Source: Gottfriedia endophytica (lineage in GTDB: Bacteria > Bacillota > Bacilli > Bacillales > Bacillaceae_G). From it: a DNA stretch of 64,000 nt. The stretch covers positions 62,001-126,000 of the forward strand of contig NZ_JAGIYQ010000012.1 of the NCBI RefSeq assembly GCF_017814275.1, read 5' to 3'. Made by a program: the position numbers and the translations under genes. Every line of letters starts with the position of its first letter. Position 1 is the first letter of the stretch. Shown one piece after another: positions 36,756-44,664 of this stretch. The notes beneath the pieces were generated by a model that did not search any database, had not been told where the DNA came from, and worked only from the letters and a program-made list of their open reading frames with translations.

Positions 36756-37127
36756 ATGAATTACAATTTTATTGGTATTGATCATGTACAATTAGCTGCC
36801 CCTCCAGGTTGTGAAGAAAAAGCTCGAGATTTTTATGGGGAAATTTTAGGATTAAACGAAGTTGATAAACCAGACAATTTAAAAGGAAGAGGTGGATGTT
36901 GGTTTAAATGTGGTAATCACGAGATTCATATTGGAGTTCAAGAGAATTTTGTTCCAGCAAAAAAAGCTCACCCTGCATTTTCAATCAATAATTTAACAGA
37001 GTATAAGAACCGTTTAATTTCAAAACAAGTTACAATAAAAGAGGATGCACCAATTAAAGGTAGAAATAGATTTTTTATTGATGACCCATTTGGAAATCGC
37101 ATTGAATTTCTAGAATATGAAATTTGA
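36756..37127 (+). CDS. VOC family (glyoxalase-fold) protein
   Basis: 123 residues: one complete VOC module with two βαβββ halves. Likely metal ligands are His10 in GIDHVQL, a His in the HEIHIG strand or His72, and Glu117 in NRIEFLE. The FFIDDPFGNRIEFLE ending is typical of the family. The reaction (isomerase, dioxygenase or thiol transferase on an antibiotic) cannot be told. The RBS is GAGGTG, six bases before ATG. It is next to a decayed VOC gene but not an obvious duplicate of it. Confidence 0.88.
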   Translation: MNYNFIGIDHVQLAAPPGCEEKARDFYGEILGLNEVDKPDNLKGRGGCWFKCGNHEIHIGVQENFVPAKKAHPAFSINNLTEYKNRLISKQVTIKEDAPIKGRNRFFIDDPFGNRIEFLEYEI

Positions 37128-37133
37128 TATTAC

Positions 37134-37166
37134 AAAAAGCTGACCAAAATAGTTGGTCAGCTTTAC
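37134..37166 (+). terminator. Bidirectional terminator
   Basis: AAAGCTGACCA and TGGTCAGCTTT pair around a short loop, between convergent VOC and L,D-transpeptidase genes. Confidence 0.85.
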
Positions 37167-37171
37167 TCATT

Positions 37172-38080
37172 TTAATAAAGATTTAGTTTGTTAACCGGAG
37201 TTTGAATGATGACTGGACTTTTATCCGGATCTAACCATTTCAAAATTGCTAATACATTAGATTTTGAGGTAGCAGTACAGCCAGCCGTATACCCTGAACT
37301 TCCTTCTACATGAAAGAATATTGCACTTCCTTTGTAAGGAATACGAGACATATTATAGTTTATAACAAATCCATAATCATATAATGATATATTCATTTGT
37401 TCAGCACTATCCCAGCGGCCCTTATTTTCTGAAGCTAATTGCCATGAATTATATAACTTACTATTTGAATCATCAACCCATACATCATTTGTAGTTATTC
37501 TTTTATAAGTTAATTTTGTTCCAGGATTATTTTGTCTTCCAAATGCAGTAGTAATTGTGTATTTTCCTTCAGGTGTTTTATAATCTCCTTCTCGTTTGAT
37601 AGAAGTCATCCCGTTTTTACCGATTACGCCAGAATATGTATGAAGTTTTTTCCATGAGTTATCAAATTTTTCATAGGTTTCAATCGTTACATTTCTCGAT
37701 TGCTCATTACTTGCTGTTACTAGAATCACTTGTTTAGAATTACCAAGCGTTTTCAGTTGGTCAACAACTGTTTTTTCTGATATTGAAGGTAATTTTGAAA
37801 TATATTTATTAAATACCCATCCAGTTTTTAATCCACTTGCAATCTTGTACCATCCAAATTTTGAACCAATTATGCTTACGTAGTTACCTTTTTTCAACTG
37901 ACTAACCACCTTATAATTTGTTCCTGGTCCACTCCTTATATTTAAAGTTTTAGCATTTACTTTTCCTGATATTGTGGATGCGTCTACCAACTTCGTTTCA
38001 TTTTCTAAATTAAATCCACTGGCTCCTAGAATTGTGATAAGAACTAACGCAATGATTTTCATTATAGTGTGTCTATTCAT
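37172..38080 (-). CDS. Secreted L,D-transpeptidase with SH3b domain
   Basis: 302 residues. An N-terminal signal peptide or anchor (7-22) is followed by an SH3b wall-binding domain (about 38-95, VNAKTLNIRSGPGTNYKVVS), and a YkuD/ErfK-type catalytic domain (about 115-290). The active site is FFHVEGSSGYTAGCTA with His257 and Cys268. It should cross-link or remodel peptidoglycan outside the cell. The RBS is AAGGAAG, eight bases before ATG. Confidence 0.9.
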   Translation of the reverse strand: MNRHTIMKIIALVLITILGASGFNLENETKLVDASTISGKVNAKTLNIRSGPGTNYKVVSQLKKGNYVSIIGSKFGWYKIASGLKTGWVFNKYISKLPSISEKTVVDQLKTLGNSKQVILVTASNEQSRNVTIETYEKFDNSWKKLHTYSGVIGKNGMTSIKREGDYKTPEGKYTITTAFGRQNNPGTKLTYKRITTNDVWVDDSNSKLYNSWQLASENKGRWDSAEQMNISLYDYGFVINYNMSRIPYKGSAIFFHVEGSSGYTAGCTATSKSNVLAILKWLDPDKSPVIIQTPVNKLNLY

Positions 38081-38261
38081 GATGTATTTCTTCCTTATGT
38101 ATGTTGTATTTTTGATGAACTCTTATTATACCTAAACAGTGATTACTACTTAACAACATTTTCTTTACAATTTGGCTCTTTTCGTAATTTTTATAAAGGC
38201 TAAATAGTTCTTCATTTAAAAGATTCATATTATTTAAATGAGTGAGTTTGTCTCCACTCAT
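38073..38261 (-). CDS. Possible small ORF upstream of L,D-transpeptidase
   Basis: 62 codons, overlapping the transpeptidase start by eight bases. The sequence is helical and charged (NEELFSLYKNYEKSQIVKKM). No RBS is visible before either possible ATG, so the coding status is doubtful. It is not a convincing Spo0E-type phosphatase because the SQELD motif is absent. Confidence 0.35.
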   Translation of the reverse strand: MSGDKLTHLNNMNLLNEELFSLYKNYEKSQIVKKMLLSSNHCLGIIRVHQKYNIHKEEIHHE

Positions 38262-38307
38262 TAGGAATCATATGGACAAATTCATTCTAAATCTACTAAA
38301 AGCTACA

Positions 38308-39051
38308 TTACTTGAAATACCATTTGAGAGCATTCTTGTACAGAATATTATCGGTAGCTTGATCATCAAATAACTGTTGGATCAATACAATATCACCAAA
38401 TTCAAAAGGCCTTTTCGCTCTTGTAGATGGTAAATCTGTTCCAAACATAAGAGCATTAGGATTAATTTCATAAATCGATTTTAAGGCATTCTTAATATTC
38501 AAATCTATACGACCGAAACCAGTAGCTTTTATATGTACCCCTTTATCAACTAACTTTAACATATGTGGTAGCCCTTCTTCGGATAACCCTAAATGATCGA
38601 TTGATATAGCTGGTAATTTGATAATTGTTGATGCAATTTCATGTATCTCTTTTGCATCAATATAAAGCTCACTATGCCACCCTACTAAATCATGAACTCT
38701 TCTAGCAAAGTAATCTAACTTTGATAAATCTTCTGAACCCCCTCTTTTAATATTAAAGCGTAAAGCTTTTACTCCTTTTACATTTAAATGTATTATCTCT
38801 TCGTCCGTCACTGTGAATGGTAGTTGTGTTACGCCACAAAAAGTTGAACCCATTTGTTTAAGTGTCTTTAATAAATATTTTTGATCAAATCCTTGGAATG
38901 ACCCAGATACAATAGCACCACCTAATACAATTATATCAGCAGTTTCATTTTGATAATCTTCAATAACATAACTTGGTGGCAAATATCCTTGGTTTTCGAT
39001 AATAGGAAAGTCAAAATCAATAATATGAAAATGCGCATCAAAAATTCTCAT
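38308..39051 (-). CDS. Amidohydrolase family (TIM-barrel) protein
   Basis: 247 residues. The start is set at ATG 39051, seven bases after AAAGGGG; the ATG nine codons earlier has no RBS. MRIFDAHFHI supplies the HxH metal motif, then AISIDHLG and FGTDLPSTR give the later His and Asp ligands of amidohydrolase-2 enzymes (2-pyrone-4,6-dicarboxylate hydrolase-like). The substrate is unknown. Single gene. Confidence 0.87.
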   Translation of the reverse strand: MRIFDAHFHIIDFDFPIIENQGYLPPSYVIEDYQNETADIIVLGGAIVSGSFQGFDQKYLLKTLKQMGSTFCGVTQLPFTVTDEEIIHLNVKGVKALRFNIKRGGSEDLSKLDYFARRVHDLVGWHSELYIDAKEIHEIASTIIKLPAISIDHLGLSEEGLPHMLKLVDKGVHIKATGFGRIDLNIKNALKSIYEINPNALMFGTDLPSTRAKRPFEFGDIVLIQQLFDDQATDNILYKNALKWYFK

Positions 39052-39167
39052 TATAATTCCCCTTTCTTTCTTTAACATATCAAGTATGGTACTGAAAGAA
39101 AATTATGGTTTTTTAATGCATATTCATAACTATTACTTATTGCACTATCCTGCTAATTTAATAGAAA

Positions 39168-39213
39168 AAAACTCCAGTCTTTAAAAATAGCAATCTTAAG
39201 CCTCGACTAGAGT
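39168..39213 (-). terminator. Minus-strand terminator
   Basis: On the minus strand ACTCTAGTC pairs with GACTGGAGT and is followed by seven T. It lies just downstream of the 48-residue frame and supports that gene. Confidence 0.6.
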
Positions 39214-39233
39214 ACTTAGAATAATCAGCAATT

Positions 39234-39380
39234 CTAAAAATAATGATTTAAAAAATTTGGAAGTCTTTTGGGACAGGAAGGAAAGAGACCCGAATAATTA
39301 TGGATCAATGAAAAGAATAATATTGTTATACCCAAAAATAACAAAATGCTTAATAAAATAGCCCAGTATTTAAAGTGCAT
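39234..39380 (-). CDS. Possible small membrane protein, 48 residues
   Basis: ATG 39380 opens a frame with one clear membrane span (WAILLSILLFLGITILFFSL) and a Pro/Cys-containing tail. No good RBS was found, but a minus-strand terminator follows within 25 bases, and no other minus-strand gene would need it. Confidence 0.45.
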   Translation of the reverse strand: MHFKYWAILLSILLFLGITILFFSLIHNYSGLFPSCPKRLPNFLNHYF

Positions 39381-39467
39381 TATAAATGTCTAAAATTTAT
39401 TAATCGTTTTTTTCGTTTTTCATAAATATAATTGAAATAAATTAATTTAAGATAGGATGAGTGCATA

Positions 39468-40190
39468 ATGCAAAGAAATCTTGAAGTTAATCAATTGGGG
39501 AGTTTTGAAAATTTTGCTAACCGCGCACAACAATATGAAGCGAAAGATTTTCATACAATGACGATTAAAGGATACGGGGAAATAAAAGTTAAGCCTGATG
39601 AAGCAATTTTAACAATCGGAGTCGTGACTAAAAATCCTGATGTACAAAAAGCACAACAAGAGAATGCAATGAAATCACATCAAGTTGTTGAAGCCTTAAG
39701 AAAGATTGGTATAGAAGATCAATACATGAAAACAGCTAGTTATACTGTTCAACCTAAATATGATTATATTGACGGTAAGTCAGTATTAAGAGGCTATGAG
39801 GTAGAACACTTGATTGAATTGACTGTTAAAAATCTTAATCAAGTAGGACTTATTTATAAAGCAGCCGTAGAAAACGGTGCTACAATTGCTAGAAATATCC
39901 AATTTCGCGTTTCAAATTTATCTTATTATGAACAAGAGGCCATGAAATTAGCTTTTTTAAACGGAAGAGAAAAAGCTAATCAATTAGCCTATACGGTTGG
40001 TGTGGCAATTAATCCAATACCATATAAGATTATTGAAGGAGGAAATGCTGAAATCCAGCCAAAAGTAATGGGTATAGCCTATCAATCTGGAGCGACATCT
40101 TCAGTAGTTCCACCTATTCAAACTGGTCAACTTACGATAAGTGCACAACTAATAATTATCTTTGTATATCATGCACCAATTCAAAGGTAA
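39468..40190 (+). CDS. SIMPL domain (DUF541) protein
   Basis: 240 residues; the SIMPL domain spans about 30-235 (MTIKGYGEIKVKPDEAILTI near the start, ATIARNIQFRVSN in the middle). No signal peptide is visible, unlike many DUF541 proteins that are exported, so it is probably cytoplasmic. B. subtilis YuxL/Omp26-like roles are not established. It is convergent with the spoVA operon. Confidence 0.85.
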   Translation: MQRNLEVNQLGSFENFANRAQQYEAKDFHTMTIKGYGEIKVKPDEAILTIGVVTKNPDVQKAQQENAMKSHQVVEALRKIGIEDQYMKTASYTVQPKYDYIDGKSVLRGYEVEHLIELTVKNLNQVGLIYKAAVENGATIARNIQFRVSNLSYYEQEAMKLAFLNGREKANQLAYTVGVAINPIPYKIIEGGNAEIQPKVMGIAYQSGATSSVVPPIQTGQLTISAQLIIIFVYHAPIQR

Positions 40191-40208
40191 ACCATTAGCA
40201 AGTCCACT

Positions 40209-41078
40209 TTAATCTTTTATGAGATATGTTACTTTATCTAGTATTTTTTGTAGTCTTTCAGCATTAGTTTGGTACATTGTTTGAGCATTTTTTGAATCAG
40301 TTTGTAAAGCAAACAATTCTAAATCAGCTTGACATTTTTTTAATGAAGCTAATAACATTGGCTTCTCTTGATTGTCAGGTACTTGGATTTTGTCATTATA
40401 GACGTCAACCGTTAACTTCCCATAAGAATCGACTTGTCCAAGAAAGACATTTTCAAGCGATACGCCTAATTTATCTAGCTCGATATTTAACCAACCACGA
40501 TTATGGCCACATTCTGACAATGGCTCATCTAATATTTCACCATCCATAATAACTGTTTGGTTTTCTTTTTGCGGTGCAACTTGTAATCCAATATCCTTCG
40601 GTGTAAGTGGTTGATTTTCTTTTTTCAATAATACATTTAATTCTCCATTTGCTTCAAGTACTGCAAATTCAATTTCAGAAATGTTAAAAACTTGTTTTTT
40701 TCGAAGTAATTGTAATAACTCATCAATTGTATATTTCTCTTTTTTTAGGTTATCTTCTAATATTTTTCCATCTTTAATAAAAACTGACGCTTTTCCTTCA
40801 AAAAAGTTCCGAGCTTTTTTATTTTTTAATGAAAGTAGTCCAATGATGAAAGGTACTGCTGCCCATACTAGCATGCTATATAATCCATGTAAAAAATTTT
40901 TTTCAAGTCCAGTAGAAACCTCAGCTGCAATACTTCCAATTGTAATACCATTTATATATTCGAAGAAGGAAAGTTGAGATAGTTGCCTTTTACCTAGCCA
41001 TTTTGTTAACAAAAATAAAACAGCTAATAAAACAATTGATCTGATGATAATATCTAACCATTGTGGAAAATTTAGCAT
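40209..41078 (-). CDS. DUF421 (YetF-type) membrane protein with C-terminal DUF1657-like domain; last gene of spoVA-2mob operon
   Basis: 289 residues. Three N-terminal spans and the DUF421 domain (GKRQLSQLSFFEYINGITIG, then KKQVFNISEIEFAVLEANGE) fill residues 1-215. The final 60 residues (MLLASLKKCQADLELFALQT and following) resemble the DUF1657 proteins of the same operon, an apparent fusion. In spoVA-2mob operons this protein is expected in the spore inner membrane and contributes to heat resistance. The RBS is AGGAGG, eight bases before ATG. Confidence 0.9.
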   Translation of the reverse strand: MLNFPQWLDIIIRSIVLLAVLFLLTKWLGKRQLSQLSFFEYINGITIGSIAAEVSTGLEKNFLHGLYSMLVWAAVPFIIGLLSLKNKKARNFFEGKASVFIKDGKILEDNLKKEKYTIDELLQLLRKKQVFNISEIEFAVLEANGELNVLLKKENQPLTPKDIGLQVAPQKENQTVIMDGEILDEPLSECGHNRGWLNIELDKLGVSLENVFLGQVDSYGKLTVDVYNDKIQVPDNQEKPMLLASLKKCQADLELFALQTDSKNAQTMYQTNAERLQKILDKVTYLIKD

Positions 41079-41094
41079 TTATCTCGCCTCCTTT

Positions 41095-41301
41095 TTATAA
41101 ACCTTTATATGATGGTTCTTCATATTCTAATTTTGAAATTCTGCCTTTAATATCTAAAATAATGTCATCCAATTCCATCATACATTCATGAAAAACACGT
41201 TTTGCCTCATCATTAGTGGTGTTTTGTGATAACATACTTAAACTTGCTTGTGCACCTTTTAAACTTACTAAAGTTGTTTTAACATTTGATACGATCGTCA
41301 T
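41095..41301 (-). CDS. DUF1657 protein (second of operon)
   Basis: 68 residues, all helical: TTLVSLKGAQASLSMLSQNT, then DEAKRVFHECMMELDDIILD. Homologous to the first gene of the operon. DUF1657 is found almost only with spoVA-2mob type operons. The function is unknown. The RBS is AAGGTG, nine bases before ATG. Confidence 0.9.
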   Translation of the reverse strand: MTIVSNVKTTLVSLKGAQASLSMLSQNTTNDEAKRVFHECMMELDDIILDIKGRISKLEYEEPSYKGL

Positions 41302-41316
41302 GGATTAAACACCTTC

Positions 41317-41667
41317 TCACCCTTTAGGTTTAAATAGTAAAGCTCCTATAAATCCGAATATAATAGCTGCCGATATCCCTGCACTCGTGACTTTAAACAT
41401 TCCTGTAATAACACCAATAAGTCCATGTCTTGCTGCTTCATCCATAGCACCATGTACTAAGGCATTTCCAAAACTCGTAATCGGAACAGTAGCTCCTGCT
41501 CCTGCAAAATCAATTAAAGGTTCATACAGATTGAGGCCATCTAATATTGCTCCTATTACGACAAGAGTAGCCATAGTATGTGCAGGTGTCAGTTTTATGA
41601 CATCAAACATAATTTGTCCTATTACACAGATGATTCCACCAATTACAAATGCCCAAAAAAAGATCAA
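41317..41667 (-). CDS. spoVAE: Stage V sporulation protein AE (SpoVAEb type)
   Basis: 116 residues with about four spans and the motif [20 protein letters not shown] shared with SpoVAC. SpoVAC, AD and AEb are the minimal DPA channel set: they load dipicolinic acid into the forespore and release it in germination. The RBS is GAGGTG, four or five bases before ATG. It lies 12 bases after spoVAD. Confidence 0.94.
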   Translation of the reverse strand: MIFFWAFVIGGIICVIGQIMFDVIKLTPAHTMATLVVIGAILDGLNLYEPLIDFAGAGATVPITSFGNALVHGAMDEAARHGLIGVITGMFKVTSAGISAAIIFGFIGALLFKPKG

Positions 41668-41679
41668 TCATTATTCACC

Positions 41680-42681
41680 TCAATTTTCAATAGATACCGC
41701 ATGAGCAATACATGGAATTGTTTCATTTTGTTGAAATGATAATGGAGAAAGTAAAGCGCCAGTTGCGACAACTAACATTCTTTTAATTTCACCTTTTTTC
41801 ATGCGATTTAATAAATGTCCGTAAACTACAGTTGCTGAACAGCCAGGACCACTTGCTCCTGCAAGGACTGGTTGCCCTTCTCGATAAATAATTAATCCGC
41901 AATCTTGAAATTGTTCTTCTTTTATCGGAATATTGTTTTTTTGAAAAATCTTAAGTGCAATTTCTCTTCCAACTTTCCCTAAATCTCCTGTCACAATTAA
42001 ATCATAGTAAGAAGGATCAATTTGTCTATCTCTTAAGTGAGCTTGGATTGTGTCTACTGCTGCAGGTGCCATCGCACCTCCCATATTTAATGGATCCGTC
42101 ATTCCCATATCTACTACTTTCCCAATTGTAGCTGATGTAATATGTGGACCTTCTCCTTTGTCACTTAATAAAGCTACTCCTGCGCCAGTAACAGTCCACT
42201 GAGCAGTTGGAGGTTTTTGTCCACCATATTCTGTTGGATAGCGAAATTGTTTTTCAACGGCTGCATTATGACTTGAAGCCCCAGTCAATAAATATTTTGC
42301 GCCTTTTGAATTTATTATTAGAGCCCCTAATGCAAGTCCTTCCATTGAAGTAGAGCAAGCACCAAATAATCCTAAGTATGGTGTTTCAAGTGTTCTGCAT
42401 GCAAAACTTGTAGGTGTAATTTGATTAATCAAGTCACCGGCTAATATAAATTGAATATCACTTTTACGTAAATTAGCTTTTTCAGTTGCTCTTTTACAAG
42501 CTCCTTCTAATAAAAGAGTATGTGCTTTTTCGTACGATTTTTGTCCCAGCCATAAATCTTCATGTAGAATATCAAAATCGTTTGGAATATTACCTCGAGC
42601 CTCAAACGGTCCCCCAACAACACCAGTTGATATAATGACAGGTTTATTCTCAAAAATCCAAGTTTGATGTCCTTGTAGCAT
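41680..42681 (-). CDS. spoVAD: Stage V sporulation protein AD
   Basis: 333 residues with a thiolase-like fold: FGACSTSMEGLALGALIINS contains the conserved Cys region, and GASGPGCSATVVYGHLL lies near the end. SpoVAD binds dipicolinic acid on the spore inner membrane. The start is set at ATG 42681, overlapping the spoVAC stop (TAATG), with GGGG nine bases upstream; an ATG five codons earlier lies inside spoVAC without a better RBS. Confidence 0.95.
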   Translation of the reverse strand: MLQGHQTWIFENKPVIISTGVVGGPFEARGNIPNDFDILHEDLWLGQKSYEKAHTLLLEGACKRATEKANLRKSDIQFILAGDLINQITPTSFACRTLETPYLGLFGACSTSMEGLALGALIINSKGAKYLLTGASSHNAAVEKQFRYPTEYGGQKPPTAQWTVTGAGVALLSDKGEGPHITSATIGKVVDMGMTDPLNMGGAMAPAAVDTIQAHLRDRQIDPSYYDLIVTGDLGKVGREIALKIFQKNNIPIKEEQFQDCGLIIYREGQPVLAGASGPGCSATVVYGHLLNRMKKGEIKRMLVVATGALLSPLSFQQNETIPCIAHAVSIEN

Positions 42682-43157
42682 TATAATTTTCCCCATTGAA
42701 TAAAGATGACTTTAATAATTGCGATAACAAAAGCTGAAAATGTTCCAAATAAAATAACAGACCCTGCCAATTTGAACATGTTGCCCCCGACCCCTAAAAC
42801 AAACCCTTCTGATTTATGTTCGATGCAAGCAGAAATGACGGAATTTCCAAATCCAGTAACTGGTACAGCTGTACCTGCCCCTGCAAATTGTGCAATTCGA
42901 TCATAAACACCAAAACCGGTTAACAACATTGAGATAAAAATCATTGTTGCCACTGTTGGATTACCAGCAGAACGTTCAGTGAAATCAAAAAATGTAATAT
43001 AAAAAGTTGAAATTAATTGTCCAATCAGGCATATAAATCCACCAACCAAAAATGCTTTGATACAATTTTTTACTACTGGTCTTTTTGGTTCAATTTGATG
43101 TTCTAATGTTTGATATTCTTGTTGAATAGGTGACAAATCTTTATTTTTACTAGACAA
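42681..43157 (-). CDS. spoVAC: Stage V sporulation protein AC
   Basis: 158 residues, with about four spans and the family motif FAGAGTAVPVTGFGNSVISA. SpoVAC is the mechanosensitive DPA channel candidate. The start is TTG 43157, with AAAGGATGTG upstream. The N-terminal 30 residues are charged and cytoplasmic. It is coupled to spoVAD by a one-base overlap. Confidence 0.94.
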   Translation of the reverse strand: MSSKNKDLSPIQQEYQTLEHQIEPKRPVVKNCIKAFLVGGFICLIGQLISTFYITFFDFTERSAGNPTVATMIFISMLLTGFGVYDRIAQFAGAGTAVPVTGFGNSVISACIEHKSEGFVLGVGGNMFKLAGSVILFGTFSAFVIAIIKVIFIQWGKL

Positions 43158-43189
43158 AATATCACATCCTTTAAAATGGATCAGCCTTA

Positions 43190-43642
43190 CTATATATCTG
43201 ATTTCATTTCTGATTTTACAAATTCCAATTTTTTATCTACTTGTTTTTGATTAACATTTCCTTTTTTTATATTTCCTTCTAAATCAGAAAGTAATTTTAA
43301 TATTTTTTTATCAAGACTTACATGAATTTTATAATTAGGAAATTGCTTTTCTAGATTTAGTTTCATTTTTTTCTCTAATTGAGCTAATTGCAATCTTTCA
43401 TGATGTTGTGGTTTTGCTGCTAAGTAAAGATCTTTGTCCGTATTTACTGCATAAACATCAGTTATTTCTTCCATCGCTAAAATCTTTTTTTTTGCTTCTT
43501 TTGAAACAGACTGATTATATGATACTTTTCGTATATCATCATTTCTATTTGATTTTTTGTCATCCTTTTTACTGCATCCAAATAGGAGTATTACAACAAA
43601 AATTGATAAAAAAATCTTTAAATAAATATTCCTTCTTTGCAT
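43190..43642 (-). CDS. YhcN/YlaJ family sporulation lipoprotein
   Basis: 150 residues. Signal peptide and lipobox (LLFGC, Cys23) are followed by a Lys/Asp-rich linker and the YhcN/YlaJ domain (ITDVYAVNTDKDLYLAAKPQ). This is the usual second gene of spoVA-2mob operons. It is probably anchored at the spore inner membrane. The RBS is GGAATG, four to seven bases before ATG. Confidence 0.88.
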   Translation of the reverse strand: MQRRNIYLKIFLSIFVVILLFGCSKKDDKKSNRNDDIRKVSYNQSVSKEAKKKILAMEEITDVYAVNTDKDLYLAAKPQHHERLQLAQLEKKMKLNLEKQFPNYKIHVSLDKKILKLLSDLEGNIKKGNVNQKQVDKKLEFVKSEMKSDI

Positions 43643-43747
43643 GGTATCATTCCATTTCTTTTACCCATATGTAAAACAAAGTCTAGAATGGAGCTAACCA
43701 AATATAGTTGGTAGCTCCTTATAATAATCATTTAATGTTAATTTGTA

Positions 43748-43951
43748 TTATTGTTTATATTGTGGTTCTTCTTGCTCTACTTGTTGAACGCGAGGTTCTA
43801 GAGAATCAATTACTGCTTGAGTTTGTTGTGCTGCTTGTTTAAATAGATCTTTAGCTTGTTGGTTATCTGTTGCAAGGTTAAATCCCTCTAAACTTGCTTG
43901 AGCACTTTTTAATCCAGCAATTGTTGTCTTTAAGTTATTAATAACTGTCAT
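43748..43951 (-). CDS. DUF1657 protein, first gene of spoVA-2mob operon
   Basis: 67 residues (MTVINNLKTTIAGLKSAQAS and following). The start is set at ATG 43951, nine bases after AAGGAGG; a longer frame to 44014 has no RBS. Homologous to the DUF1657 gene at 41095-41301. About 45 bases upstream, TGATA and CAATAAT lie 19 bases apart and could be a weak sigma-G-like promoter; this is unsure. Confidence 0.9.
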   Translation of the reverse strand: MTVINNLKTTIAGLKSAQASLEGFNLATDNQQAKDLFKQAAQQTQAVIDSLEPRVQQVEQEEPQYKQ

Positions 43952-44066
43952 GATTTTTTTCCTCCTTAAAATTGAATACGTGATTATTGTTACTCTAATA
44001 TTGAAAATTATCATTGGAAAATTTAGGGCGGAAATTAATTACTGAATTATTAATAAATAATTAAGA

Positions 44067-44289
44067 GGCTGTTTTCATATACATTGCTGCTATTTTGGAA
44101 TGCGATAGTTGATTACAACTCCAGGATGCTCGCTTTCCGTGGGGCGTGAGCTGAGCCTCCTCGGCAAGCCTGCGGGGTCTCAGCCTTCCCGCTATTCCCA
44201 CAGGAGTCTCGCACCTTCCATTGTAATCAACTTCTCTCTTTATATTAATAACCACCGAAGAGCAACTATCTTTAAGAAAAGAGACAGCC
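44067..44289 (+). repeat. Copy E of the GGCTSTTTT palindromic repeat (MITE-like)
   Basis: 223 bases from GGCTGTTTTC to GAAAAGAGACAGCC, the best-preserved ends. The outer stem GTTGATTACAA pairs with TTGTAATCAAC (11 bp). The core has CTCGCTTTCCGTGGGGCG. A predicted 85-codon frame on the minus strand is an artefact of this repeat. It lies just upstream of the spoVA operon promoter. Confidence 0.9.
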
Positions 44290-44664
44290 ATACTAATAAA
44301 ATTCGCACCATGGCCCATGAAAATTAGGAATACATCTTATAATGATTGTCTTTTAAGATATTATTTTCAGGGTAGCCTTTTAATATCTACAAAACTTTAG
44401 TCAAAAACAAAAATCCAAATAAAAAACTGATCCCAAAGAATAACTCTTTGAAACCAGTTTTTATGTTCCCTAAATAATTCAAATTCTTATTAAAAATGTT
44501 ATATTATTTTTCTTAAACAATATTATGTACCATTAATTCAAAATATATAATTGCCGAAATTACACCAAAAGCAAGATTACCACAATAATATTTCAAAAAA
44601 TATATTTTTTAAAATATTTAGAAATAATAAAATATCTATTAATAATTACATCTACAATTAATTA
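44290..44664. other. Intergenic region with extended repeat homology
   Basis: The first 100 bases match 49010-49105 beside repeat copy F closely (for example TCTTATAATGATTGTCT), so the repeated unit is longer in these two copies. Then a weak AAAACTG...CAGTTTT hairpin (44422-44462) and AT-rich DNA without a gene. Confidence 0.65.

Noticed and set aside
38073-38261. Spo0E-like phosphatase
   Set aside because: The small helical protein lacks the SQELD signature.
43983-44013. Sigma-G promoter of the spoVA operon
   Set aside because: TGATA and CAATAAT with 19-base spacing are only a weak match; not listed as a separate feature.
44061-44318. 85-codon minus-strand ORF
   Set aside because: It coincides with repeat copy E. 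The translation (LRPRRLAEEAQLTP) recurs only in other repeat copies.
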